Shown piece after piece: positions 17,766-26,660 of a stretch of DNA of 64,000 bases (within the stretch, counting starts at the first letter, position 1; every line of letters starts with the position of its first letter). The DNA comes from JAEMQF01 sp963850525 (GTDB taxonomy: Bacteria > Pseudomonadota > Gammaproteobacteria > Burkholderiales > Burkholderiaceae_C). The DNA lies in the NCBI GenBank assembly GCA_963850525.1, contig CAWKLQ010000010.1:124001-188000 (forward strand), read 5' to 3'. The notes beneath the pieces are model-generated. The model was given only the letters and a program-made list of their open reading frames with translations. It searched no databases and was not told where the DNA came from. Position numbers and translations under genes: made by a program.

Positions 17766-19358
17766 TCAATGCCTGAAGTGGCGCACGCCGGTGAAGACCA
17801 TCGCGACGTCGCGTTCGTTCGCCGCGGCGATGACTTCGGCGTCGCGCATCGAGCCGCCCGGCTGAATGACGCACGCCGCACCAGCGTCGATCAGCGCGTC
17901 CAACCCGTCGCGAAACGGGAAAAAGGCGTCGCTTGCGGCGACCGAGCCGCGCAAGCTCAAACCGGCGTTGCCCGCCTTGATCGAGGCGATTCGCGACGAA
18001 TCGACGCGGCTCATCTGCCCGGCCCCGACGCCCAGCGTCATGCCGCCCGCGCAGAACACGATCGCGTTGCTTTTCACGTACTTGGCGACGCGCCAGGCGA
18101 ACAGCATGTCGGCGAATTGGTGTTCGTCGGGATGCCGGGTCGTCATCACTTTCAAGTCGCTGCGCGTGAGCACATGGTTGTCGGCGCTTTGGATCAGCAG
18201 GCCCGAGCCGATGCGTTTGAACTCTTGCAGGTTGCGGCCCTGTTCGCGCGCATTCGCTCCACTCGGCAAGCCAAGCTGCAGGATCCGCACGTTGGCTTTG
18301 GCCGCAAGGATCTCGAGCGCCTGCGGCGAGAACGCCGGCGCGATCAGAACTTCGAGAAACTGCTTGGCGACCAAGGCGGCGGCTGCGGCGTCGACTTCGG
18401 TATTGAAGGCGATGATTCCGCCGAACGCTGACGTCGAGTCCGTCTTCAAGGCTTTTTCGTAGGCCTGCGCAGCGCCTTCGCCGAGCGCAACGCCGCACGG
18501 ATTCGCGTGTTTCACGATCACGCACGCAGCGGGCGCGTCTTCCCGGCCGAAACTCTTGACGCATTCCCACGCCGCGTCGGCGTCGGCGATGTTGTTGTAC
18601 GACAGCTCCTTGCCTTGCAACTGGCGCGCCGTGACGAGCGAGCCGGGCGCGGGGTTGAGGTCGCGGTAGAAGGCCGCGCTTTGGTGCGGGTTCTCGCCGT
18701 AGCGCAAGTCTTGCAGTTTCACGAATCGGGGGTTCACCTGTGCCGGGAACTCGGCTTGCTTGTGGCCGCCTTGGCCATCGGGGGCGAGGCTCGACAGGTA
18801 GTCGCTGATCGCCGCGTCGTAGTTGCTGATGCGGTTGAACGCGGCCACCGCGAGTTCGAACTTGAGTGCGTCGCTGACCCGTCCCGCGGCTTGCAGCTCG
18901 GTCAGCACCGGCGCGTATTGCGAGGCATCGGTGAGCACCGCGACGTCGCGCCAGTTCTTGGCGGCAGAGCGCACCATCGCCGGGCCGCCGATGTCGATGT
19001 TCTCGATCGCCTCGTCCAGCGTGCAACCGTCCTTGGCGATGGTCGCCTCGAAAGGATAGAGGTTGACGACGAGCAGATCGATGGTCGGAATGCCGTGTTC
19101 GCGCAGTGCGTCCATGTGCGCGGGAACGTTGCGGCGCGCGAGCAGGCCGCCGTGGATCGTGGGGTGCAGCGTCTTGACACGGCCGTCGAGCATTTCCGGG
19201 AAGCCGGTGTGCGCGGCGACTTCGGTGACCGGCAAGCCGGCACCTTCGAGCAGCTTGGCCGTGCCTCCCGTGGACAACAAGGTCACGCCCAGCGCATGCA
19301 GCGCGTGCGCCAGGCCGAGCACGCCGGTCTTGTCGGAAACGGAGATCAGGGCTCGCAT
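17766..19358 (-). CDS. purH: Bifunctional AICAR transformylase/IMP cyclohydrolase
   Basis: Catalyses the last two steps of purine synthesis to IMP. The 530 residues match the family. The N-terminal MGS-like cyclohydrolase domain starts ALISVSDKTG and contains TLLSTGGTA. The C-terminal transformylase domain includes the KHANPCG motif with catalytic Lys-His. It follows fis by 96 bases and precedes plsC by 27 on the same strand. Confidence 0.98.
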   Translation of the reverse strand: MRALISVSDKTGVLGLAHALHALGVTLLSTGGTAKLLEGAGLPVTEVAAHTGFPEMLDGRVKTLHPTIHGGLLARRNVPAHMDALREHGIPTIDLLVVNLYPFEATIAKDGCTLDEAIENIDIGGPAMVRSAAKNWRDVAVLTDASQYAPVLTELQAAGRVSDALKFELAVAAFNRISNYDAAISDYLSSLAPDGQGGHKQAEFPAQVNPRFVKLQDLRYGENPHQSAAFYRDLNPAPGSLVTARQLQGKELSYNNIADADAAWECVKSFGREDAPAACVIVKHANPCGVALGEGAAQAYEKALKTDSTSAFGGIIAFNTEVDAAAAALVAKQFLEVLIAPAFSPQALEILAAKANVRILQLGLPSGANAREQGRNLQEFKRIGSGLLIQSADNHVLTRSDLKVMTTRHPDEHQFADMLFAWRVAKYVKSNAIVFCAGGMTLGVGAGQMSRVDSSRIASIKAGNAGLSLRGSVAASDAFFPFRDGLDALIDAGAACVIQPGGSMRDAEVIAAANERDVAMVFTGVRHFRH

Positions 19359-19454
19359 CGATGGGCTTTCAGCAGTGAGTGACGAGTCGCGGACAGTGCG
19401 CAGCCGCAGCCTTGCACTTTAATCAAACACCGGCGCGGGCCAGTCCGACGAGGC

Positions 19455-19694
19455 CTAGTCGATCAACTTGTGATCGAGCAACTTGCGGCGCAAGGTGTTG
19501 CGGTTGATGCCCAGCCATTCGGCGGCTCGGCTCTGGTTGCCGTCGGCGTGGCGCAGCACGACGTCGAGCAGCGGCTTTTCGACGACGCCCAGAATCATGT
19601 CGTACATCGCCGAAGGTTCGACGCCGCGCAAGTCCCTGAAGTAGCTCTCCAGGCTCTCGCGAACGCATTGTTCGATGTGCTTCTTGCTCGTCAT
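19455..19694 (-). CDS. fis: Fis-family nucleoid and transcription factor
   Basis: Small DNA-bending regulator of 79 residues. The C-terminal helix-turn-helix is clear (GNQSRAAEWLGINRNTLRRKL, read in two parts, about residues 51-71). The start MTSKKHIEQC at 19694 gives the family length; the longer frame upstream belongs to the end of dusB. It lies 37 bases downstream of dusB, matching the dusB-fis operon known from E. coli, where fis expression is growth-rate controlled. Confidence 0.95.
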   Translation of the reverse strand: MTSKKHIEQCVRESLESYFRDLRGVEPSAMYDMILGVVEKPLLDVVLRHADGNQSRAAEWLGINRNTLRRKLLDHKLID

Positions 19695-19731
19695 CGGCGC
19701 GCCTTGCAAGTTGTGTACGGCGTGGCGGCGT

Positions 19732-20769
19732 TCATGCGGCCTGCTCCGCCCAGGAATCGTTCGCCGCCGCGGCTTTGGGCAGCGTGCGGTAGTCCACGGC
19801 GAGTTGATCGAACCAGTCGGTGACGGCACGCACCTGGTCCGCGCAGTGATCGAGCAGGTTCATGCGCGCGCGAAAGGCTTCGCCGCCGGGCAGCGCGCGC
19901 ACCGTCCAGCCGATGTGCTTGCGCGCGCTGCGTGCGCCGGCGAGTTCGCCGTAGAGGCCGTAGTGGTCGTTCAGGTGTTCGAGCAGCCAGCTCTTGACGT
20001 GCAACACCTGCGGCGGATCGAGATGCTCTCCCGTGCGCAGGAAATGTTCGACCTCGCGAAACAGCCAGGGGCGCCCCTGCGCGGCGCGGCCGATCATCAC
20101 GCCGTCGGCGCCGGTCGCGCGCAACACGTCGCGCGCCTTTTCCGGCGTGTCAATGTCGCCGTTGGCGACGACGGGAATGCTCAGCGCCGCCTTCACTGCG
20201 CCGACGGTGTCGTACTCGGCGACGCCCTTGAAGCCCTGCTCGCGCGTGCGGCCGTGCACTGCGACCATGGCGACGCCGCGCTGCTGCGCACCGCGTGCGA
20301 TGCGCAGTGCGTTGCGCTCATTCGCGCACCAGCCGGTGCGCATCTTCAGTGTGACCGGCACGCCGTACGGCGCGCACACGGCGACGACCGCGGCGACGAT
20401 CTCAAGCGCAAGCGGCTCGTCCTGCATCAGCGCCGATCCGGCCCAGCGGTTGCACACCTTTTTCGCCGGGCAACCCATGTTGATGTCGATGATCTGCGCG
20501 CCGCGCTCGATGTTGTAGGCGGCGGCCTCGGCCATCATGGCGGCGTCGGTGCCGGCAATCTGCACGGCGATCGGCGCCACCTCGCCGGTGTGGTCCAGGC
20601 GCCGGCTCGTTTTCAGGCTGTTCCACAAGTCCTTGCGCGACGTGACCATTTCGCTGACTGCGTAACCTGCGCCGAGGCGTTTGCACAGTTGACGGAACGG
20701 CCGGTCGGTGACGCCGGCCATCGGCGCGACGAGCAAGGCGTTGGCCAGCGTGTAGGGGCCGATGTTCAT
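19732..20769 (-). CDS. dusB: tRNA-dihydrouridine synthase B
   Basis: FMN enzyme that reduces specific uridines in the tRNA D-loop. It has 345 residues. Motifs are APMAGVTDRPFR at the N-terminus, the catalytic-cysteine block NMGCPAKKVCNRWAGSAL and the FMN phosphate-binding VVANGDI and GVMIGRAAQGRPW. The start at 20769 gives the family N-terminus MNIGPYTLANALL. It is followed by fis. Confidence 0.96.
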   Translation of the reverse strand: MNIGPYTLANALLVAPMAGVTDRPFRQLCKRLGAGYAVSEMVTSRKDLWNSLKTSRRLDHTGEVAPIAVQIAGTDAAMMAEAAAYNIERGAQIIDINMGCPAKKVCNRWAGSALMQDEPLALEIVAAVVAVCAPYGVPVTLKMRTGWCANERNALRIARGAQQRGVAMVAVHGRTREQGFKGVAEYDTVGAVKAALSIPVVANGDIDTPEKARDVLRATGADGVMIGRAAQGRPWLFREVEHFLRTGEHLDPPQVLHVKSWLLEHLNDHYGLYGELAGARSARKHIGWTVRALPGGEAFRARMNLLDHCADQVRAVTDWFDQLAVDYRTLPKAAAANDSWAEQAA

Positions 20770-20849
20770 GCGGTGGGGGAAACGGGAGAAGTGGCGCGCT
20801 GGCCAGGGCTTGGATCGCGCAGCAGGCGGTTGCTCAAAAAGGAGGCGGC

Positions 20850-20855
20850 AGTATA
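20850..20855 (-). promoter_or_regulatory. Candidate -10 element of the dusB-fis operon
   Basis: TATACT on the minus strand, about 75 bases before the dusB ATG; no strong -35. It lies in the 150-base divergent region shared with the yqaA-like gene. Confidence 0.35.
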
Positions 20856-20905
20856 GCGGCGGTGAACTCGCACAGATCGCGCGAAGCGAGCTGCCGAACA
20901 GTCCG

Positions 20906-20911
20906 GATAAT
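20906..20911 (+). promoter_or_regulatory. Candidate -10 element of the yqaA-like gene
   Basis: GATAAT with 8 bases before the ATG at 20920 and no purine-rich ribosome binding site between them, suggesting a leaderless or nearly leaderless mRNA. Confidence 0.35.
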
Positions 20912-20919
20912 GCGCGCGA

Positions 20920-21402
20920 ATGGAAGCGTGGTTCGAATCCGTCCTGGTCTTGCTGGCCTTGCCCAAGTACGGCCTGAGCACGGTGTTCGTCGTCGCCATC
21001 GTGTCGGCGACGCTGCTCCCGCTGGGCTCCGAATTTGCCGTGATCGGGTTGGTCAAGCTGAACCCGGAGCTGTTCTGGCCGGCCGTGGGCGTGGCGACAG
21101 TGGGCAATACGCTGGGCGGAATGATCAGCTGGTGGATGGGCTACGGCGCGGAACTCGCGTACGAGCGCGTCGCGCACAAAAAGTCCCAGATCAAAGCCTT
21201 GCAGTACCTCGAGCGTTTCGGTCCAAAAGCGTGTTTGCTGTCGTGGTTGCCCGGTGTCGGCGATCCGCTGTGCGCCGTCGCGGGCTGGCTGAAGATGCCG
21301 CTGTGGCCCTGTACGATGTACATGGCGATCGGCAAGTTCGGCCGCTACGTGGTGCTGACGGCGTTGCTGCTGTGGGTGTTCCCGGGGCAGTTCACGCACT
21401 GA
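20920..21402 (+). CDS. YqaA-type (DedA-like) inner membrane protein
   Basis: 160-residue membrane protein with three to four hydrophobic segments. The conserved loop GNTLGGMISWWMGYG and the block FGPKACLLSWLPGVGDPLC mark the YqaA branch of the DedA/SNARE-associated (VTT) family. Its relatives are thought to act in lipid flipping or membrane homeostasis, but no reaction is established for this branch. It is divergent from dusB and probably cotranscribed with the M32 peptidase gene 14 bases downstream. Confidence 0.85.
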   Translation: MEAWFESVLVLLALPKYGLSTVFVVAIVSATLLPLGSEFAVIGLVKLNPELFWPAVGVATVGNTLGGMISWWMGYGAELAYERVAHKKSQIKALQYLERFGPKACLLSWLPGVGDPLCAVAGWLKMPLWPCTMYMAIGKFGRYVVLTALLLWVFPGQFTH

Positions 21403-21416
21403 CGAAAGACGTTTTG

Positions 21417-22916
21417 ATGAGCCCACTGCCTACCGTCAGTTCGTACGACGCCTTGAGCCAGGCGTGGGCGCGCATGTACCGCCTTTCACACCTGCACTCG
21501 ATGGCGGGGTGGGACAGCGCGGCAATGATGCCGCCCAAAGGCAATCAGGCGCGCGCTGCGGCGATGGCCGAGATGGAGTCGCTCCTGCATCGCCTCAGCA
21601 CCGAGCCGCAACTGCGGGGGCTGATCGACGCGGCGCAAGGCGAGGCGCTGAACGACTGGCAAGCCGCGAACTTGCGCGAAATTCAGCGCGACTGGCGCTC
21701 GAGCAACGCGTTGCCCGAGGCGCTCGTGCAAGCGCAGGCGCTCGCTGGCTCGCGCTGCGAACACGCGTGGCGCACGCAGCGCCACGCGAACGACTGGCCA
21801 GGTTTCCTCGAGAATTTTCGCGACGTGCTGCGTCTGTCGCGCGAAGAGGCGCAGCGCCGCGCCGACGCGACCGGGCTCACGCCATACGACGCGCTGCTCG
21901 ACAAGTTCGAGCCCGGCACGACCAGCGCCGACGTGGACCGGCTGTTCGGCGAGGTTCAGCAGTGGTTACCGGACTTGGTGCGCCGCGTGCGCGAACGCCA
22001 GGCGCTCGAGAGCGTCGTCAAGCCGCAAGGGCGCTTCCCCAAGGCTGGGCAACGTGCGCTGAGCCTGGAGGTGATGCAGCTGCTGGGCTTTGACTTCGAA
22101 GGCGGGCGCCTGGACGAGAGCTCGCACCCTTTCAGCGGCGGCGTTCCCGAAGACGTGCGCCTGACGACGCGCTACCGCGAAGACAACTTCGTGCAAAGCC
22201 TGATGGGCACGGTCCACGAAACCGGCCACGCGCGCTACGAGCAGAGCTTGCCTCGGCAGTGGCTCGGGCAGCCGGTTGCGCAGGCGCGCTCGATGGGGAT
22301 TCACGAGAGCCAAAGCCTGAGTTTCGAGATGCAGCTCGGCCTGAGCCGCGGCTTCATCGGATTGCTCGCGCCGCGCCTGGCGGCGCATTTCGGCGCCCAG
22401 GCGGCGTTCGAGCCCGAGGCGCTGCACCGCTTGCTGACGCGCGTCGAGCCGGGGCTGATCCGCGTCGACGCCGACGAACTGACCTACCCAGCGCACGTGA
22501 TCGTGCGCTACCGGATTGAGCGCGCGCTGATCGCCGGCGACGCCCAGGCCGACGACGTTCCCGCGCTCTGGGACGAGGCGATGCGATCGCTGCTGGGCCT
22601 GAGCACGAAGGGCAACTTCAAGGACGGCTGCATGCAGGACACGCACTGGAGCGACGGCGCCTTCGGCTACTTCCCCTGCTACACACTGGGCGCGATGTAC
22701 GCCGCGCAATGGTTCGCCGCGATACGCCGCGCCGTGCCGGACCTCGACGCGCGCATCGCCAACGCCGATTTCGCGGCGCTCTTCGGCTGGTTGCACGAAC
22801 ACATCTGGTCGCAGGGCAGCCGCTGGACAACGGCGCAGCTGGTGCAGCGCGCCAGCGGCGAAGCACTGAATACGCTGCACTACCGGCGCCACCTTGAATC
22901 GCGCTATCTGGCCTGA
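21417..22916 (+). CDS. M32-family metallocarboxypeptidase (Taq carboxypeptidase type)
   Basis: Cytosolic zinc carboxypeptidase of 499 residues, the expected length. The zinc motif HETGH lies at His267-Glu268-His271, and the downstream family motif GIHESQSLSFE provides the third ligand. Other family blocks are HPFSGG and TRYREDNF. The ATG at 21417 gives the family N-terminus; the frame is open further upstream but overlaps the yqaA-like gene. Confidence 0.94.
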   Translation: MSPLPTVSSYDALSQAWARMYRLSHLHSMAGWDSAAMMPPKGNQARAAAMAEMESLLHRLSTEPQLRGLIDAAQGEALNDWQAANLREIQRDWRSSNALPEALVQAQALAGSRCEHAWRTQRHANDWPGFLENFRDVLRLSREEAQRRADATGLTPYDALLDKFEPGTTSADVDRLFGEVQQWLPDLVRRVRERQALESVVKPQGRFPKAGQRALSLEVMQLLGFDFEGGRLDESSHPFSGGVPEDVRLTTRYREDNFVQSLMGTVHETGHARYEQSLPRQWLGQPVAQARSMGIHESQSLSFEMQLGLSRGFIGLLAPRLAAHFGAQAAFEPEALHRLLTRVEPGLIRVDADELTYPAHVIVRYRIERALIAGDAQADDVPALWDEAMRSLLGLSTKGNFKDGCMQDTHWSDGAFGYFPCYTLGAMYAAQWFAAIRRAVPDLDARIANADFAALFGWLHEHIWSQGSRWTTAQLVQRASGEALNTLHYRRHLESRYLA

Positions 22917-22982
22917 GTTCAGGCCTGCGTGCGCCTGCTGCAAACTCCCGCAACCCTTGTCTTTGCCGAGAAAGAAGAAATC

Positions 22983-23894
22983 ATGAATGCGCACTCTGCC
23001 GTCGGCGCGCACTTGTCCGCCATCGCGCCGCGCGACAAAGCGGAAATCCTCGCGCAAGCGCTGCCCTACATCCGCAAATTCCACGGCAAGACGATCGTCA
23101 TCAAGTACGGCGGCAACGCGATGACGGACCCGGCGCTGCAACAAGACTTCGCCGAAGACGTGGTGCTGCTCAAGCTGGTGGGCATGAACCCGGTCGTCGT
23201 GCACGGCGGCGGCCCGCAGATCGAGGAGGCTCTCGCGAGGCTCGGCAAGAAGGGCACGTTCATCCAGGGCATGCGTGTGACCGACGACGAGACCATGGAA
23301 GTCGTCGAATGGGTGCTCGCCGGTCAGGTGCAGCAAGACATCGTGGGCTTGATCAACGTCGCGGGCGGCAAGGCGGTGGGCTTGACGGGAAGAGACGGCG
23401 GCTTGATTCGCGCACGCCGCATGAAGATGGTCGATCGCGACGACCCTTCCATCATCCACGACATCGGCCTGGTCGGCGAGATCGAGTCGATCGACCCGAG
23501 TGTCGTGCGCGCGCTGCAAGACGACCAGTTCATTCCGGTGATCTCGCCGCTGGGGTTCGGCGCGAACAACGAAAACTACAACATCAACGCCGATGTCGTC
23601 GCCGGCAAACTCGCGGAAGTGTTGAAGGCGGAGAAACTCATGATGCTGACGAACACGCCGGGCGTGCTGGACAAAGCGGGCAAGCTGCTGACGAACTTGT
23701 CGGCGCGGGAAATCGACGCCTTGTTTGCAGACGGCACGATCAGCGGCGGCATGTTGCCGAAGATTTCATCGGCGTTGGATGCCGCAAGGAATGGCGTGAA
23801 CACGGTGCACATCATCGACGGGCGGGTTCCCCACGCCATGCTGCTCGAAGTGCTGACCGATCAAGCCTACGGGACGATGATCCGCTCGCATTGA
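22983..23894 (+). CDS. argB: Acetylglutamate kinase
   Basis: Second enzyme of arginine synthesis; phosphorylates N-acetylglutamate. It has 303 residues. Signatures are IVIKYGGNAM (phosphate loop), VVHGGGPQI (substrate loop) and NINADVVAGKLAE. The extended N-terminal helix before KFHGKTIV is typical of the arginine-inhibitable hexameric form. A GAAAGAAGAA stretch precedes the ATG at 22983. No other arg gene lies nearby. Confidence 0.97.
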   Translation: MNAHSAVGAHLSAIAPRDKAEILAQALPYIRKFHGKTIVIKYGGNAMTDPALQQDFAEDVVLLKLVGMNPVVVHGGGPQIEEALARLGKKGTFIQGMRVTDDETMEVVEWVLAGQVQQDIVGLINVAGGKAVGLTGRDGGLIRARRMKMVDRDDPSIIHDIGLVGEIESIDPSVVRALQDDQFIPVISPLGFGANNENYNINADVVAGKLAEVLKAEKLMMLTNTPGVLDKAGKLLTNLSAREIDALFADGTISGGMLPKISSALDAARNGVNTVHIIDGRVPHAMLLEVLTDQAYGTMIRSH

Positions 23895-24010
23895 GCGGGT
23901 TGGGGCCCGGCATGCGGGATTTCCCGCGCGCAAAGTTGGTGTTCACCCTTGCCGCAGACGGCCGGGGGTGTGTGCAAGAATCAGGCGGCCCACCCCGATT
24001 GCCTGCGAAG

Positions 24011-24673
24011 ATGCCCATCAACGATTCGAATTCCACCGCCGGCCAGGGCGAAGTTGACGCAGCGGCGGCGGGCAGTACGACCACGCGCAAGCGCCCCAAA
24101 CCCGGCGAGAGGCGCATCCAGATCCTGCAAACCCTGGCGACGATGCTCGAGCAGCCCGGCGCCGAGCGCATCACGACCGCCGCGCTCGCAGCCAAGCTCG
24201 ACGTGAGCGAAGCCGCGCTGTACCGGCACTTCGCGAGCAAGGCGCAGATGTTCGAGGGCCTGATCGAGTTCATCGAACAAAGCGTATTCACGCTCGTGAA
24301 TCAGATCGCCGAGCGCGAAACCGATGCGCGTGCGCAGGTGCAGAAGGTCTTGACGGTGCTCTTGCAATTCGGCGAAAAAAACCCTGGCATGACGCGCGTC
24401 ATGGTGGGCGACGCGCTCGTCTTCGAGCACGACCGGCTGCTTGCGCGCATGAACCAGTTTTTCGATCGCATCGAATCGCAGCTGCGCCAAAGCCTGCGCG
24501 CTGCCGCCGAAGCCGCGGGTTCGGCCACGCCGACGGTGGACGCGAATGCGCAGGCGTCGGTGCTGACGGCGTTTGCGGTCGGCCGGTTGCAACGTTACAC
24601 ACGCTCGGGCTTCAAACGCAGCCCGACGGAGTTTCTCGAAGCGTCGTTGCGCGCCCTCGTCGGCGCGCCTTGA
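24011..24673 (+). CDS. slmA: Nucleoid occlusion factor SlmA (TetR family)
   Basis: DNA-binding protein that blocks FtsZ ring assembly over the nucleoid. It has 220 residues. A variable N-terminal tail of about 30 residues precedes the TetR helix-turn-helix (ITTAALAAKLDVSEAALYRHF read in two parts, about residues 57-77). The C-terminal part is helical. It follows argB by 116 bases, a linkage common in betaproteobacteria. The C-terminal block GRLQRYTRSGFKRSP is characteristic of SlmA. Confidence 0.92.
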   Translation: MPINDSNSTAGQGEVDAAAAGSTTTRKRPKPGERRIQILQTLATMLEQPGAERITTAALAAKLDVSEAALYRHFASKAQMFEGLIEFIEQSVFTLVNQIAERETDARAQVQKVLTVLLQFGEKNPGMTRVMVGDALVFEHDRLLARMNQFFDRIESQLRQSLRAAAEAAGSATPTVDANAQASVLTAFAVGRLQRYTRSGFKRSPTEFLEASLRALVGAP

Positions 24674-24710
24674 GCGCGCCTGCTGCGCCGCCGTTCCGCG
24701 CAACGTCTGC

Positions 24711-25652
24711 TCAGCCGGCGGTGTAGTCCGGCTCGCGGCGCGTGAAGTAGCCGTGCAGGATGTCGTAGACCATCAGGTAGTTCTTCTGCTGGAAACTCGC
24801 GTGCGAGATGCCTGACATGACGGTGAACTGCTTGTCGGGGTTGGGCAGGAGCTTGAAGAATTCGATCAAGTCGTCCATGCCGGCGATGCCGTCGAACTGG
24901 CCGCGCAAGATGAGGGTGGGCACGCTGATCTTCTGCGGGTCGACGACCGGCAGGCTTGAACACATGTCGATGTAAGTGCCGTTGGGCATCGAATCGTCCA
25001 GGGCGAGGATCGCGTCGGCAAAGGCGTCGACGACGCGCTTCTCGGCGCACTCAGGGTGGTCGCGCTCGAAGATCGAGTAGACAAAGGCGCGGTCGATGGG
25101 GCGGCGCTTGCTCTTCATGAATTCGGGCAGCTTCTTGCGGCGCTGCTCGAGCGTGGGGCTGCCCGCGCCGGTCCAGACGAAGGCGTCGAGTACGAGGCGC
25201 GCCACTCGGGCGGGCTGACGTTGCGCGAAAAGCGCAGCGCGCAGCGCTCCTGAAGAAATGCCGTAGGTGAAAAAGCTCGTCACGCCGCGGATTGCAACGA
25301 TGTAGTCGGTCGCGGCTTCGAGGTCGTCGGCGCCGTTGGCGATGTCGCACGTGATGTCGCGGCGCTTGTCGGAGCGGCCGTAGCCCTCCATGTCGACGCA
25401 CCAGCAGACGAAGCCGCGCCGTGCGAACCAGTCCATCACCGACGAATCGGCGCGCCCGGGAACGCTCAGATCGAAAGTCGGCTGCGACGCCATCGACGAG
25501 CCGTGCACGAACAGCACCGCAGGTTTGCCCGCGGGCGAGCCGACGTATTTTTCCCACAGGAACAGGCGCACGTCGCCTTTGTGCGTCCAGTGTTCGACGC
25601 CGCTGACAGCGGCATTTGAGTTCGGGTTCGGGTTCATTGAGATTGGGTCCAC
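24711..25652 (-). CDS. Alpha/beta-hydrolase
   Basis: Cytosolic hydrolase of up to 313 residues; a shorter start at 25637 is possible. The oxyanion-hole motif HGSSMA, the nucleophile elbow GISSG, the acid residue in LRGQFDG and the catalytic His in SGISHASF form a full catalytic set. The substrate is unknown. It lies 5 bases after the Bug-type binding protein gene and is probably cotranscribed with it, so the pair may handle an organic acid or ester. Confidence 0.85.
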   Translation of the reverse strand: MDPISMNPNPNSNAAVSGVEHWTHKGDVRLFLWEKYVGSPAGKPAVLFVHGSSMASQPTFDLSVPGRADSSVMDWFARRGFVCWCVDMEGYGRSDKRRDITCDIANGADDLEAATDYIVAIRGVTSFFTYGISSGALRAALFAQRQPARVARLVLDAFVWTGAGSPTLEQRRKKLPEFMKSKRRPIDRAFVYSIFERDHPECAEKRVVDAFADAILALDDSMPNGTYIDMCSSLPVVDPQKISVPTLILRGQFDGIAGMDDLIEFFKLLPNPDKQFTVMSGISHASFQQKNYLMVYDILHGYFTRREPDYTAG

Positions 25653-25657
25653 TGGGT

Positions 25658-26527
25658 TCAGTCGATCTTCGCGCCGGTGTCCTTGATGACGGCGGCCCAG
25701 CGGTCGCGCTCTTCGCGAAAGTAGGCGGCGAATTCTGCGGGCGTCGACCCGAGCGCCTCAATCGACGCGCCGGCCATGTAGGCCTTGACCTCGGCCGAGG
25801 TGAGCGCAGCCTGGGTTTCACGGTGCAGGCGCTCGATGATCGCCGCGGGGGTTGCCGCCGGCGCGAGCAGCCCGAGCCAGACGTAGGCGACCATGCCGGG
25901 AAAGCCCGATTCGGCCAGGGTCGGAACGTCGGGCAATTGCGCCGAGCGCTGCGACCCAGTGACGGCCAGGGCGCGCAATTTGCCGGCGCGGATGTGACCG
26001 AGCATTCCGGCCACGCCGGGCAGCGCGACCATGACCTGGCCGCCGATCAGGTCGGTGCTCGCCTGGGCGCTGCCGCGGTAGGGAATGTGGTTCAGGCGCA
26101 CGTTGACCACCAGGACAGCCGGTTCGCGACCGAGCAGCGAGATCGGCGCGAAATCGTCGAGCGGCTGGAAGTTGAGTTTGGGGTAGAGCGTCGCGCTGAT
26201 CGCGTTCGTCTGCGACGCAAGCAGCAAGGTGTAGCCGTCGGCCGGCGCTTTGGCCACGCTCTCGCTGCCGAGCGTCGCGCCGGCGCCTGGTTTGTTCTCC
26301 ACGTTAACTTGTTGGCCGAGGCGTTTGCTCAGTTCCTGGGCAATTGCGCGCGTCGGCCCGTCGACTGCGCCGCCCGCCGAAAACGGCACGACGATGCGAA
26401 TCGGCCGGTTCGGAAAGTCCTGCGCAAGCACTGCCGGCGCGAGCCAGGCGCCGGCTGCGCCAATCAGCAGCTGGCGTCGGCTGGGCTGTGCGGCGATCGC
26501 GACGGGGCGGGGCGGGTTGAAATTCAT
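25658..26527 (-). CDS. Bug/TctC-type substrate-binding protein with an internal deletion
   Basis: Periplasmic binding protein of the tripartite tricarboxylate transporter family (Bug). A signal peptide (SRRQLLIGAAGAWLAPAVLA, with twin Arg) is followed by FPNRPIRIVVPFSAGG and ENKPGAGATLGSE. After AVLVVN (about residue 142) the sequence jumps directly to VRLNHIPYRG. The roughly 40 residues that normally lie between, including the GNGSSxHLAG substrate loop, are absent. It has 289 residues instead of about 325, so ligand binding is probably lost or changed. No TctA/TctB genes are near. Confidence 0.85.
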   Translation of the reverse strand: MNFNPPRPVAIAAQPSRRQLLIGAAGAWLAPAVLAQDFPNRPIRIVVPFSAGGAVDGPTRAIAQELSKRLGQQVNVENKPGAGATLGSESVAKAPADGYTLLLASQTNAISATLYPKLNFQPLDDFAPISLLGREPAVLVVNVRLNHIPYRGSAQASTDLIGGQVMVALPGVAGMLGHIRAGKLRALAVTGSQRSAQLPDVPTLAESGFPGMVAYVWLGLLAPAATPAAIIERLHRETQAALTSAEVKAYMAGASIEALGSTPAEFAAYFREERDRWAAVIKDTGAKID

Positions 26528-26618
26528 GGGGCGGGCAGACGCGCGTGGGTCGAGTTTCGCGCATCCTCCCGACGGGCCGCTGCACGGATTCTGACGCACC
26601 CGCGAGCAGGGCCGCCGC

Positions 26619-26624
26619 TACACT
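26619..26624 (+). promoter_or_regulatory. Candidate -10 element upstream of the DUF815 gene
   Basis: TACACT preceded by CCGCCGC, 36 bases before the ATG at 26661. The same CGCCGCTACACT block recurs upstream of hisI. Confidence 0.35.
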
Positions 26625-26660
26625 GCCGAGCCCCTTCTGAGTCGCCCGATCACACTGCGC

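Noticed and set aside
17449..19026. Open frame of 525 codons in another frame of the purH-plsC region
   Set aside because: Arg-rich shadow crossing the purH/plsC boundary; both real genes are complete.
23920..23940. Hairpin GCGGG-ATTT-CCCGC after argB as a terminator
   Set aside because: The stem is only five base pairs and there is no T-run, so there is too little to call it.
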